Source: Myxococcales bacterium
GTDB lineage: Bacteria; Myxococcota_A; Polyangia; Polyangiales; Houyiibacteriaceae
Length of the DNA stretch: 33,084 nt
NCBI GenBank assembly: GCA_020430775.1
Contig: JAGQJE010000127.1
Location: 1 to 33,084, forward strand
Direction of reading: 5' to 3'
The position numbers and the translations under genes were made by a program. Of this stretch, positions 1 to 9,200 are shown piece after piece (position 1 is the stretch's first letter; each line of letters opens with the position of its first letter). Under the pieces are notes generated by a model. That model made no database searches. It saw only the letters and a program-made list of their open reading frames with translations, and was not told the DNA's origin.

Positions 1-24
1 CCGCGGCGCCCCGCGCCGCCGGGC

Positions 25-41
25 CGGCTACTCCGTAGCCG
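25..41. terminator. Hairpin over the stop codon of the DUF368 gene
   Basis: A perfect 7-bp inverted repeat (CGGCTAC, loop TCC, GTAGCCG) spans the stop codon of the leftward DUF368 gene. No T-tract follows on either strand, so it is at best a weak or factor-assisted terminator, and part of the stem is coding sequence. Confidence 0.3.
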
Positions 42-1116
42 CGGAGTCGGCGGGGTCGACGGCGAGGTCGTCTGGCTCGCGGTTCATGAACTTCGCGAGC
101 AGGGCGGTGAACGCGAAGCCGAGCACGATGAGGCCGAGCGCGCCGAGCACCTGCGTGACCGACGGGCTGAAGAACGCGGTCGGCCACTTGCTCTCCGGGA
201 CCTTCGCGATGAGGGCCTCGGTCATGACCTGGCCGCGGAAGACCGCGCCCACCTCGGGGGGGACCCCGTGCTGGAAGGGCCACAGCCCGAAGACCGCGCC
301 CACCAGCAGGCCGAGCAGCGCGCCGAGGGTCGGCTTTTCGTAGCGGAGCAGGAGCTTCTCGATGAGGTTGCTCACGATGAGCACCCCGAGGAGGACCCCG
401 AGGCCGACGGGCAAGACGACCGCGATGCCGGGGCCGAGCGCCGCGTGCAGGTCGCCCGCGCGGACGGCGGTTTTCGCGTCGTCGATGGCGCCGAGGATGG
501 GGACGTAGACGCCCATCAGCAGCAAGATGTAGCCGCCGCTCACGCCCGGGAGGATCATCGCGCTCGCGCCGAGCACCCCGGCGACGAACATCCACAGCAC
601 GCCGTCCTGCGCGATGGCGCTCGTGTCCTCCCGGCTCTGCAAGATCGCGAGGGCGATCATCGCGACCAGGCCGCAGGCGAAGCCGACGACGACGCCGCGC
701 GTCTTTGGGCGCGCCATGCTCCACACCACCGGCACGCCGCCGAGGGTCAGCCCGATGAAGAGGCTGTACATGGCCCAACGCTGGTGGACGACCGCGCTCT
801 TGACGGTGCCGGCGAGCAGCACGATCGAGAGCGCCGCCGAGAGGCCGATGACGCCGAGCACGAAGAGGGACCGTTTTCTGAAGCGGAGCCGGCTGAGGTC
901 GGCGATGGCCTCGATGAAGCGCGGGTAGATGCCCGAGGCGACGAGCATCGTGCCGCCGCTGATGCCTGGGACGAGGTTCGCCAGGCCCATCAACACGCCG
1001 CCGACCGCGGCGCGCAGCCCGAGCATCGGCCATGGGCCGTAGCCGTAGACGGCGCCGACCTTCTCCTCGGGCTCTGGTGGGTCGGGCGGAAAGTGGCTGC
1101 CGCTGGTGTGGTCCAT
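28..1116 (-). CDS. DUF368 family membrane protein (undecaprenyl-phosphate translocase family)
   Basis: A 362-residue polytopic inner-membrane protein with about eight or more hydrophobic segments. It has two related halves, each with a proline-glycine motif at the start of a membrane segment: NLVPGISGG near residue 50 and MILPGVSGG near residue 190. This internal duplication is typical of DUF368 proteins. Family members (PopT type) have been implicated in returning undecaprenyl phosphate, the carrier lipid for peptidoglycan and O-antigen, across the cytoplasmic membrane. The N-terminal 25 residues are acidic and proline-rich and probably cytosolic. The ATG at 1116 is the first good start. The gene diverges from the methyltransferase at 1388 across a 271-bp gap. 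The family call is firm; the transport role here is from family knowledge only. Confidence 0.9.
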   Translation of the reverse strand: MDHTSGSHFPPDPPEPEEKVGAVYGYGPWPMLGLRAAVGGVLMGLANLVPGISGGTMLVASGIYPRFIEAIADLSRLRFRKRSLFVLGVIGLSAALSIVLLAGTVKSAVVHQRWAMYSLFIGLTLGGVPVVWSMARPKTRGVVVGFACGLVAMIALAILQSREDTSAIAQDGVLWMFVAGVLGASAMILPGVSGGYILLLMGVYVPILGAIDDAKTAVRAGDLHAALGPGIAVVLPVGLGVLLGVLIVSNLIEKLLLRYEKPTLGALLGLLVGAVFGLWPFQHGVPPEVGAVFRGQVMTEALIAKVPESKWPTAFFSPSVTQVLGALGLIVLGFAFTALLAKFMNREPDDLAVDPADSAATE

Positions 1117-1387
1117 CGCTGCGTTCCAGGTGGGCCGATGCGCGCCCCCCGCACGCCTTGTAGATCAGCGCCCGCCCGGGCGCCAAGCCACCGGCCAAGG
1201 CGAGCGCCCGGCGCGGCGCCAGCTCGACGCGGGCGCGCTGCGTGCGCGGGCTCGACGCGAGCGCGACGAGCGGGGTGCGAGCGCGCAGCACCTGCACAGG
1301 GCGACGCGGACGGGGTAGCGTCGACCCCGAACGGCCGCGGCCCACGTGACGCCGGGGCGCGCGCGCGACCGGGCGAGGAGGAGTCGA

Positions 1388-2404
1388 GTGAGCTGGTACC
1401 GAGTGAAGACCGCGTTCACGGGGGTTCAACGCCTCATGGCGCTCTCCGAGGCGGACAAGCGCGCGTGCATCGACGCGTTCAAGTTCCTGCAGAAGATGCA
1501 GGACGGCGCGCCGACCGAGACCGCCGACGAGACGCGCGCGGTCGCGGACTACTACAAAGTCCTGAACAACATGCTCTCGGTGTTCGACCTCGAGAAGCTG
1601 TACATCCCGCCGCAGCTCGACACCCAGCAGGGGCTGTACGGCAACCAGCTCTTGGTCGAGCGCGCGGTCCTCGACGACCTGGCGCTCGAGGACCCGCCGC
1701 GGTCGCACCTGCTCGACATGGGCTGCGGGCGCGGGCGGATCTCGCATCACTTCGCGACGGTCACTGGCGGCCAGGTCTCGGGGTACAACATCGACCCGAA
1801 CCAGATCGACAACGCGGTGGCGTGGGCGACGGAGTGCCGGATGACCGACCGCCTGCACTTCAAGGTCGGCGACCACCACGAGCCGCTCGCGTACGCCTCC
1901 GAGACCTTCGACGGATGCTTCTCGTTTCAGGCGGTCTGGCCCTTCTTCAAGAAGCACGAGCTCGACGACCTCGCCGTCGAGATGTTCCGCGTGTTGAAGC
2001 CGGGCGGGCGCTACGCGTGCTCCGAGTACCTGCTCACGCCGCACTTCGATTGGGACGATCCGGAACACGTCCGGTTGCACCGTTCGTACCTGCCGACGCT
2101 CGCGGCGACCCAGTCGATGTATCCCGCGGACGTCTGCGCCGCGCTCGAGCGTGCGGGCTTCGAGGTGCTCGTCTCGGCACCCTCGCGCGCGCCCGCGTGG
2201 CCGATCTGCGAGCAGAAGCGCGACCTCATCCTGCACGGACGCCGCGTGATCCGGGCGCTCGAGGCCGCGCGCATCGCCCCGCCCTGGGTCGAGGAGTCGC
2301 TCGAGCTGCTCCAGAGCGGCGGCGAGGCGTGGACCCTCGCTGAGAAGGCGAAGATCGCAGACCTCAACTGGCGCATCGTCGCGGAGAAGCCACGCGCGTC
2401 CTAA
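1388..2404 (+). CDS. SAM-dependent methyltransferase, sterol C-24 methyltransferase-like
   Basis: A class I Rossmann methyltransferase of about 338 residues. Motif I is LLDMGCGRGR near residues 108-117. It is followed by an acidic/asparagine loop (GYNIDPNQIDNA), the FSFQAVWPF segment and the post-motif LKPGGRYACSEYLL. The sequence after that (DWDDPEH, then an AALERAGFEV helix) and the C-terminal WRIVAEKP ending resemble the Erg6/SMT family rather than UbiE or cyclopropane synthases. I prefer the GTG at 1388 because GAGGAGGAG ends 4-5 nt before it; an ATG at 1436 in the same frame is the alternative. The canonical YEYGWG-type SMT signature is not obvious, so the substrate is uncertain. Methyltransferase is near certain; sterol specificity is an inference of perhaps one in three. 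Confidence 0.85.
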   Translation: MSWYRVKTAFTGVQRLMALSEADKRACIDAFKFLQKMQDGAPTETADETRAVADYYKVLNNMLSVFDLEKLYIPPQLDTQQGLYGNQLLVERAVLDDLALEDPPRSHLLDMGCGRGRISHHFATVTGGQVSGYNIDPNQIDNAVAWATECRMTDRLHFKVGDHHEPLAYASETFDGCFSFQAVWPFFKKHELDDLAVEMFRVLKPGGRYACSEYLLTPHFDWDDPEHVRLHRSYLPTLAATQSMYPADVCAALERAGFEVLVSAPSRAPAWPICEQKRDLILHGRRVIRALEAARIAPPWVEESLELLQSGGEAWTLAEKAKIADLNWRIVAEKPRAS

Positions 2405-2421
2405 CCGAAGCGGGTAGGGCC

Positions 2422-2605
2422 GGCCTGGGCCCCCAAGCGGGCACGAATGCGTTCTCCGTCGAGCTGGAAGCGAGGCGAGCTTCGTGTTCGATTGGGGTCC
2501 CAGGTCGAGCGCCCCCGCAGGGCCCGACTGAGGAATACTCTGAGTATTTCGCAGGGAGGGACCGAGGCGGTAAGCTGGCCTGGGGCCCGAAGCGGGCACG
2601 AATGC
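2422..2605. repeat. 29-bp direct repeat flanking a short AT-rich palindrome
   Basis: Two 29-nt direct copies lie at 2422-2450 and 2577-2605 with two mismatches; both end in AAGCGGGCACGAATGC. Between them, at 2534-2548, is a perfect 7-bp inverted repeat with a one-base centre (AATACTC, T, GAGTATT), which stands out as AT-rich. The whole lies in the 235-bp gap between the methyltransferase and the fxsA-like gene. It could be an operator region, a local duplication or remains of a small mobile element; no ORF with recognisable content covers it. Confidence 0.6.
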
Positions 2606-2639
2606 CCGACTGGCGGGGATGGTGCACCCACCTTAGGTT

Positions 2640-3191
2640 GTGCGCGTGGGTAAGCTGTTCCTGCTCTTTACCGTCGTCCCCTTCGTCGAGCTGTATCTGT
2701 TGATGAGGATCGGGGCCGCCGTCGGCTTCTTGCCGACCGTCGCGCTCGTCCTGCTCACGGGCGTCGTCGGTGCCGCGCTCGCCAAGGCGGAGGGGCTGCG
2801 CGTCCTGCGCCAGTCGCAGGAGGCGCTCGACCGCGGTGAGCTCCCCGCGGAGGGCGTGCTCGGCGGGGTGCTCGTGCTCATCGGGGGCGTCTTGCTCATC
2901 ACGCCCGGGGTGCTGACCGACGCGGCCGGGCTGCTGCTCCTCGTACCGCCGGTTCGCCGGTGGGTGGCCGACAGGGTGCGGCACAACCTCGAGGCCCGCA
3001 TCGCGCGCGGCGACGTGCACGTCTTCCACACGACGGTGATGCGGGGCGGCCCGTTCCCGCCCGAGCCGGGCGATCCGTTTGGCACCCCGCGGCGCGGTCC
3101 CGAGGGTCCCGACCGGACCGGCGCCGGCACCGTGATCGACGTCGAGGGCGAGGAGGTCTCGCGGACCGTCGAGCCGCGTCGGCTCGAGTGA
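2640..3191 (+). CDS. fxsA: FxsA-like membrane protein
   Basis: A 183-residue protein whose first 120 residues match the FxsA family. It opens with a hydrophobic segment ending VVPFVELYLLMRIG. A second membrane segment (PTVALVLLTGVVGAALAKAEG) follows, and a third (GGVLLITPGVLTDAAGLLLL) precedes the conserved PPVRRW. The C-terminal 50 residues are polar and rich in Pro, Gly and Arg, as is common in this family. FxsA is known in E. coli for relieving F-plasmid exclusion of phage T7; its cellular role is not established. The start is the GTG at 2640. It is the first gene of a rightward run but is separated from the FKBP gene by 75 bp, so co-transcription is possible but not shown. Confidence 0.88.
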   Translation: MRVGKLFLLFTVVPFVELYLLMRIGAAVGFLPTVALVLLTGVVGAALAKAEGLRVLRQSQEALDRGELPAEGVLGGVLVLIGGVLLITPGVLTDAAGLLLLVPPVRRWVADRVRHNLEARIARGDVHVFHTTVMRGGPFPPEPGDPFGTPRRGPEGPDRTGAGTVIDVEGEEVSRTVEPRRLE

Positions 3192-3266
3192 GCGCCGCGC
3201 TTCGGGCGGCGGCCCGTGCGGCGCTATTTGCTGGACAGCATCCAAGGTCACGGGTAGGACGCGCGC

Positions 3267-4337
3267 ATGCACAAGCTCCTGACCGTCGCCTTCCTCGCGA
3301 CCGCGTTGCTCTTGCCCGCCTGTAACAAGAGCGCCCCGAAGGAAAACCACCCGGCCGCGCCACCGGCTCCGAGCGCCGAGCCGGCCGCCAAGGCCGGTAC
3401 CGCCGCGACCGCGGAGGCCGAGAAGCCGAAGGCCGCGGAGGACATCCCCGCGCCCGCGGACGTCGCGGCGCCGCCGAAGGACGCCCAGACGACGAAGGAC
3501 GGCCTCGCGAGCAAGGTGCTCGAGAAGGGGACCGGCACCGAGCACCCGACCGAGAACGCGATCGTGACCGTCGACTACAGCGGCTGGACGACCGACGGGA
3601 AGATGTTCGACAGCTCCGTCAAGCGCGGCCGGCCCGCGACCTTCCCGCTGAACCGCGTCATCCCCGGCTGGACCGAGGGCGTTCAGCTCATGGTCAAGGG
3701 CGAGCAGCGCCGCTTCTGGATCCCGGCGGCGCTGGCCTACGGCGACAACCCCCGCCCCGGCGCGCCGAAGGGCATGCTGGTGTTCGACGTGAAGCTCATC
3801 GACTTCAAGGAGCCGCCGCCGCCGCCGCCCGTGCCGAAGGACGTCGCGAAGCCGCCGAAGGACGCGAAGAAGATGAAGGACGGGCTCTACAGCAAGGTGC
3901 TCGAGAAGGGCACCGGCAAAGAGCACCCGACCAAGGATGACCTCGTCACGGTCGACTACACCGGCTGGACGACGGACGGCAACATGTTCGACAGCTCCAT
4001 CACGCGCGGCAAGCCCGCGACCATCCCGCTGAGCCGCGTCATCCCCGGCTGGGCCGAAGGCGTCGAGCAGATGGTCGTCGGCGAGACCCGCCGGCTGTGG
4101 ATCCCGGAGGAGCTCGCGTACAAGGGTCGTCCGGGCGCGCCGCAGGGCATGCTCGTGTTCGACATCAAGCTGCTGAACATCCAGAAGATGCCGCAGATGC
4201 CCGCTGGGCACCCTGGCGCAGCGCCGGCCGCCGAGCCCACCGACCACCCGACCGCCGCCCCGCACGACGACACGTCGGACAAGGGCGCCGACAAGGCCTC
4301 GGACAGCACGTCGGACAGCGCGGCGGACGGCGAGTAG
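3267..4337 (+). CDS. Lipoprotein with two tandem FKBP-type prolyl isomerase domains
   Basis: A 356-residue peptidyl-prolyl cis-trans isomerase. A lipoprotein signal ends at Cys19 (LLPAC). An Ala/Pro/Lys-rich linker follows, then FKBP domain 1 (about 78-181), a proline-rich hinge (KEPPPPPPVPKD, 182-192), FKBP domain 2 (about 204-304) and a low-complexity acidic Ser/Asp tail. The two domains are closely similar (both contain SKVLEKGTG, DSS, RVIPGW and GMLVFD), so they look like a recent internal duplication. FKBP active-site positions appear in both: Tyr104/Tyr231, Asp115/Asp242, Trp135/Trp262 and Phe173/Phe298. The AYG tyrosine is kept (Tyr158), and domain 2 has AYKG. The protein is expected to be membrane-anchored, facing the periplasm and assisting folding of exported proteins. 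Most bacterial FKBP lipoproteins have a single domain. Confidence 0.93.
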   Translation: MHKLLTVAFLATALLLPACNKSAPKENHPAAPPAPSAEPAAKAGTAATAEAEKPKAAEDIPAPADVAAPPKDAQTTKDGLASKVLEKGTGTEHPTENAIVTVDYSGWTTDGKMFDSSVKRGRPATFPLNRVIPGWTEGVQLMVKGEQRRFWIPAALAYGDNPRPGAPKGMLVFDVKLIDFKEPPPPPPVPKDVAKPPKDAKKMKDGLYSKVLEKGTGKEHPTKDDLVTVDYTGWTTDGNMFDSSITRGKPATIPLSRVIPGWAEGVEQMVVGETRRLWIPEELAYKGRPGAPQGMLVFDIKLLNIQKMPQMPAGHPGAAPAAEPTDHPTAAPHDDTSDKGADKASDSTSDSAADGE

Positions 4338-4358
4338 ACCGCTCACCGAACCAGCGCC

Positions 4359-4393
4359 GCGACGGGCCTGCCCTGACGGGGTGGGCCCGTCGC
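4359..4393 (+). terminator. 10-bp perfect inverted repeat after the FKBP gene
   Basis: GCGACGGGCC at 4359-4368 pairs perfectly with GGCCCGTCGC at 4384-4393 across a 15-nt loop, starting 21 nt after the FKBP stop codon. AATTGTG follows rather than a T-run, so if it terminates transcription it is not a canonical intrinsic terminator. It may separate the FKBP transcript from ettA. Confidence 0.45.
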
Positions 4394-4473
4394 AATTGTG
4401 CCGCCGGGTGCGGCCTGAGCTGCCGACCTCGCCACGCTGGCCAACGCCCAGGGCGTATGTCACATGGGCCCGC

Positions 4474-6150
<1,677 letters not shown>

Positions 6151-6157
6151 GCGCGCC

Positions 6158-8857
6158 GTGGCTGAGCGAGGCGGGGCGGGTCCTCCGAGCGCGGCGGCCG
6201 CGCGCGAGCCCCTGCCGATCGACGCCCACCTGCCCGCGATCGTGCGGTCGCTCGAGGCGCATGGAGCCGTCGTCGTCGAGGCGGAGCCGGGGGCGGGCAA
6301 GACGACGCGGGTGCCGCCCGCGCTGCTCGACGCGGGGCTCGGCGGTGAGGGCGAGGTGTGGGTGCTCGAGCCGCGGCGGATCGCGGCGCGGATGGCTGCG
6401 AGGCGGGTGGCGGCCGAGCGCGGGGAGCCGCTCGGGCAGACGGTGGGCTACCAGGTGCGCTTCGAGTCGCGGGTGAGCGCGCGGACGCGCCTGCGCTTCG
6501 TGACCGAGGGGCTGCTCGTCCGGCGGCTCGTCGGCGACCCGACGCTGCGCGGGATCGGGGCGGTCGTCCTCGACGAGCTGCACGAGCGACACCTCGACAC
6601 GGACCTCGCGCTCGCGATGCTCCGGGCGCTGCGGGCGGGGGCGCGGCCGGACCTCGCGCTGGTCGCGATGAGCGCGACGATGGACTCGGACGCCGTGGCC
6701 GCCTTCGTCGGCGGCGAGGTCGTGCGCGTGCCCGGGCGCACCTTCCCGGTCGAGGTGCGGTACGCCGAGCGCGTGGACGAGCGGCCGCTCGGCGAGCGCG
6801 TCGCGGCGGCGCTGCGGGGGCTGCTCGCCGGGGGCTCCTTCGCGACGGAGGGCGCCCGCGACGTGTTGGTGTTCCTCCCCGGGGCGGCGGAGATCCGTGA
6901 GGCGGCGCGGGCGCTCGCGCCGACGGCCGCGCGGCACGACCTCGACGTGGTCCCGCTGCACGGCGCGCTGTCCTCCGCGGCCCAGGACCGCGCGGTGAGC
7001 CCCGGCCCGCGGCCGAAGGTCATCCTCGCCACCAACGTCGCCGAGACATCGATCACGGTGCCGAACGTCGTCGCCGTCATCGACAGCGGGCTCGCCCGCG
7101 TCGCTCGCGACAGCCGTGGCACCGGGCTGCCCGTCCTGCGCAGGGAGCGGATCAGCCGCGCCTCGGCGACGCAGCGCGCCGGGCGCGCAGGGCGCGTGCG
7201 GGCGGGGGTTTGCCTGCGCCTGTACACGCGCCACGACCACGACCTGCGGCCCGCTCACGACGAGGCCGAGATCCGGCGCGTCGAGCTGAGCGGCCTCGTG
7301 CTGTCGCTCCTCGGCGCGGGCCACGATCCGCGGCGCTTCGCGTTCTTCGAGGCGCCGCCGGCGAGCGCGCTCGACGCCGCGTATGCGCTGCTCGAACGGC
7401 TCGGGGCGACCGGCGGCGGCGAGGCGGCCGCCGATGGAGGCGCGCCCGGCGGCGCGGCGACAGCGACGGCGACAGCGACGACGACGGTGACGGACGTGGG
7501 CCGTGCGCTGCTGCGCCTGCCCGTGCACCCGCGCCTCGGCCGGCTGGTCGTCGAGGGCGCGCGGCGCGGCGTCGGGCGGCGCGCGTGTCTCCTCGCGGCG
7601 GTCGTCTCGGAGGGCGAGCTCCGCCGTGACCTCGGCGGACGCGGACGGGCCGGTGCGGGGGCCGGCGGCGACTCGGATCTGCTCGAGCGAGTCCGCGCCT
7701 TCGAGGCGGCCGAGGCGGTGGGGCTCGCCGCCGCGTCGATCCGGGCGCTCGAGCTCGATCCGGCCACAACCCGCGCCACGGCGCGCACGCGCGACCAGCT
7801 CGTGCGCGCGATGCGCCTTCGGCGCGAGGACGACGTGCGCGGCGATGCAGGTGTCGACGCAGAGGTCGACGCCGCGCACGACGCTGGAGATGAGGCCCTG
7901 CTGATCGCGACGCTCGCGGCGTTCGGCGATCGCGTGGCGAGCGTGCGCGCCCGGGGCGGTGAGGTGCGCTTCGCCGCGGGCGGCTCCGGCAAGCTCGCGC
8001 GGGAAAGCGTCGTGCGCGACTGCGCGCTCATCACCGCGGTCGAGGTCCGTGACGGCCGCCACGGCACCCTTGTGCACGCCGCGAGCCGCGTCGAGCCGGA
8101 GTGGCTGCTGGAGCTCTTCGAGCGCCGCGTGCGGACGCGGTCCGAGCTGCGCTTCGACGAGGCGCGCGAGCGCGTCGAGCGGGTGGAGTCGCTCTGGTAC
8201 GAGGGGCTCTTGCTCGACGAGGGGCGACCGCGGCCCGAGCCGAGCGAGGCGATGAGCGACGCGCTCGCCGCGGCGGCGCAGCGGGTCGGGCTCGGCCGCT
8301 TGTGGGACCTCGACGGGATCGAGGCGCTGCGCCATCGCGTCTCGTTTGCTCGCGAGCATGGCGCTCCGCTCGAGCCGGTGGACGACGGAGCGGTCGCGCG
8401 CGCCGTGCGGACCCTCGCGGAGGGCAAGCAGAGCTTCGCCGACCTGCGGGGCGCGTCGTTGCTCGACGCGCTGCGCGAGCAGATGGGCCCAGGCGGTCGC
8501 GCGGCGCTCCGGGAGCTGGCGCCGGCCGATGTCCCGATCGCGGGGCGGGCGCGCGTGGCGGTGCACTACGAGGCTGGGCGACCGCCATGGATCGAGTCGC
8601 GGCTGCAGGACTTCTTCGGGATGGCGGACGGCCCGGCGGTCGCCGCGGGCCGCGTCCCGCTCGTGCTCCACCTGCTCGCCCCCAACCGCCGCGCGGTGCA
8701 GGTGACCACCGACCTCGGCGGATTCTGGGAGCGGCACTACCCCGGGCTGCGCACGCAGCTCATGCGCCGATACCCGGCGCATGCCTGGCCCGAGGACGGC
8801 CGCACCGCCACCCCGCCCGAGCGAAGAGCCGGCCGCCCGCGCAAGCGACGTCGCTAA
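6158..8857 (+). CDS. hrpB: ATP-dependent helicase HrpB (DEAH family)
   Basis: An 899-residue superfamily 2 helicase. The first half carries Walker A (PGAGKTT, 44-50), motif Ia (LEPRRIAAR), the DELH box (139-142), SAT (VAMSATMD), motif V (ATNVAETSIT) and motif VI (TQRAGRAGR, near 337). The second half contains the HA2-like region and the HrpB-specific C-terminal domain, ending RPRKRRR. HrpB occurs in many Gram-negative bacteria; its physiological role is poorly known. The GTG at 6158, 7 nt after the ettA stop, keeps the conserved N-terminus, so it probably shares the ettA transcript. A low-complexity Gly/Ala/Thr insertion (7409-7492) lies between the helicase core and the GRALLRLPVHPR region. 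The repeat array begins 9 nt after the stop. Confidence 0.95.
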   Translation: MAERGGAGPPSAAAAREPLPIDAHLPAIVRSLEAHGAVVVEAEPGAGKTTRVPPALLDAGLGGEGEVWVLEPRRIAARMAARRVAAERGEPLGQTVGYQVRFESRVSARTRLRFVTEGLLVRRLVGDPTLRGIGAVVLDELHERHLDTDLALAMLRALRAGARPDLALVAMSATMDSDAVAAFVGGEVVRVPGRTFPVEVRYAERVDERPLGERVAAALRGLLAGGSFATEGARDVLVFLPGAAEIREAARALAPTAARHDLDVVPLHGALSSAAQDRAVSPGPRPKVILATNVAETSITVPNVVAVIDSGLARVARDSRGTGLPVLRRERISRASATQRAGRAGRVRAGVCLRLYTRHDHDLRPAHDEAEIRRVELSGLVLSLLGAGHDPRRFAFFEAPPASALDAAYALLERLGATGGGEAAADGGAPGGAATATATATTTVTDVGRALLRLPVHPRLGRLVVEGARRGVGRRACLLAAVVSEGELRRDLGGRGRAGAGAGGDSDLLERVRAFEAAEAVGLAAASIRALELDPATTRATARTRDQLVRAMRLRREDDVRGDAGVDAEVDAAHDAGDEALLIATLAAFGDRVASVRARGGEVRFAAGGSGKLARESVVRDCALITAVEVRDGRHGTLVHAASRVEPEWLLELFERRVRTRSELRFDEARERVERVESLWYEGLLLDEGRPRPEPSEAMSDALAAAAQRVGLGRLWDLDGIEALRHRVSFAREHGAPLEPVDDGAVARAVRTLAEGKQSFADLRGASLLDALREQMGPGGRAALRELAPADVPIAGRARVAVHYEAGRPPWIESRLQDFFGMADGPAVAAGRVPLVLHLLAPNRRAVQVTTDLGGFWERHYPGLRTQLMRRYPAHAWPEDGRTATPPERRAGRPRKRRR
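7456..7491 (+). repeat. Microsatellite-like GCGACA/GCGACG tract inside hrpB
   Basis: A run of near-identical 6-nt steps (GACAGC, GACGGC, GACAGC, GACGAC) encodes alternating Ala-Thr and then a Thr run in HrpB. It sits in a linker that typical HrpB proteins lack, so it looks like slippage-generated expansion tolerated between domains. Confidence 0.6.
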
Positions 8858-8865
8858 CCGTGCAT

Positions 8866-9110
8866 CCAGATCTTTCCGCCCAACCCGAACGCACTACCCT
8901 CCCAGAGTAGATCTGGCCGCACGGCACGCTGGATCTTTCCGCCCGCTCCGAACGCACCACCCTCCCAGAGTAGATCTGGCCGCACGGCACGCTGGATCTT
9001 TCCGCCCGCTCCGAACGCACCATCTTCCGAGAGTAGATTTGGCGCTGCGAGGTGGTGGATTTTTCCGTTTGTGGGCGATTTAGGGGATGACGCGCTCCGG
9101 GAGTAGATTT
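8866..9110. repeat. Repeat array A: four 63-bp bipartite units between hrpB and dapF
   Basis: This fills most of the 343-bp gap between hrpB and dapF. Read on the + strand, a box GATCTTTCCG recurs at 8869, 8932, 8995 and 9058, exactly 63 bp apart. A second box GAGTAGATYT recurs at 8905, 8968, 9031 and 9101 (63, 63, 70). Units 1 to 3 are nearly identical; unit 4 is diverged and has 7 extra bases between the boxes. Between units, AGATCTGGC and GCTGGATCT can pair as a 9-bp stem with two G-T wobbles and a 10-nt loop (8909-8936, again 8972-8999). On the minus strand the boxes read AAATCTACTCTCGG and CGGAAAGATCCA, the same pair as array B near 23300. No gene family is recognised. Confidence 0.9.
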
Positions 9111-9146
9111 CGCGCGCCGGGCCGCGCCGGGCCGCGCCGGGCCGCG
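9111..9146 (+). repeat. 10-bp tandem GC repeat upstream of dapF
   Basis: GCCGCGCCGG is repeated about 3.5 times directly after array A and ends about 55 bp before dapF. It is pure G+C and able to form alternative hairpins. Its position between array and start codon means it would lie in the 5' leader of any dapF transcript starting upstream. Confidence 0.7.
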
Positions 9147-9200
9147 GCGTCTTGCCGAGCGGCCGCGCGCGCGGCACCGTGGCGGGCATCCGGTGACGCG

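Noticed and set aside
1117-1387. Small gene between the DUF368 and methyltransferase genes
   Set aside because: Open frames here are short and Arg-rich on both strands with no ribosome binding site apart from the GAGGAGGAG assigned to the methyltransferase.
268-2343. Long open frame on the + strand antisense to the DUF368 gene and continuing over the methyltransferase
   Set aside because: Its translation is Arg/Ala/Gly/Asp-rich with no hydrophobic or family signal, while the opposite strand and another frame encode clear families. Such shadows are common at this GC content.
8866-9110. CRISPR array
   Set aside because: Units are 63 bp with little unique spacer sequence in the first three copies, the repeat parts are split into two boxes, and no cas genes are nearby.
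8866-9110. A repeat protein coded by the 63-bp units (21-codon repeats on the minus strand)
   Set aside because: The frame is open, but unit 4 has a 7-bp insertion and array B mixes 62- and 63-bp units, which would break the frame. No start site or recognisable domain accompanies it.
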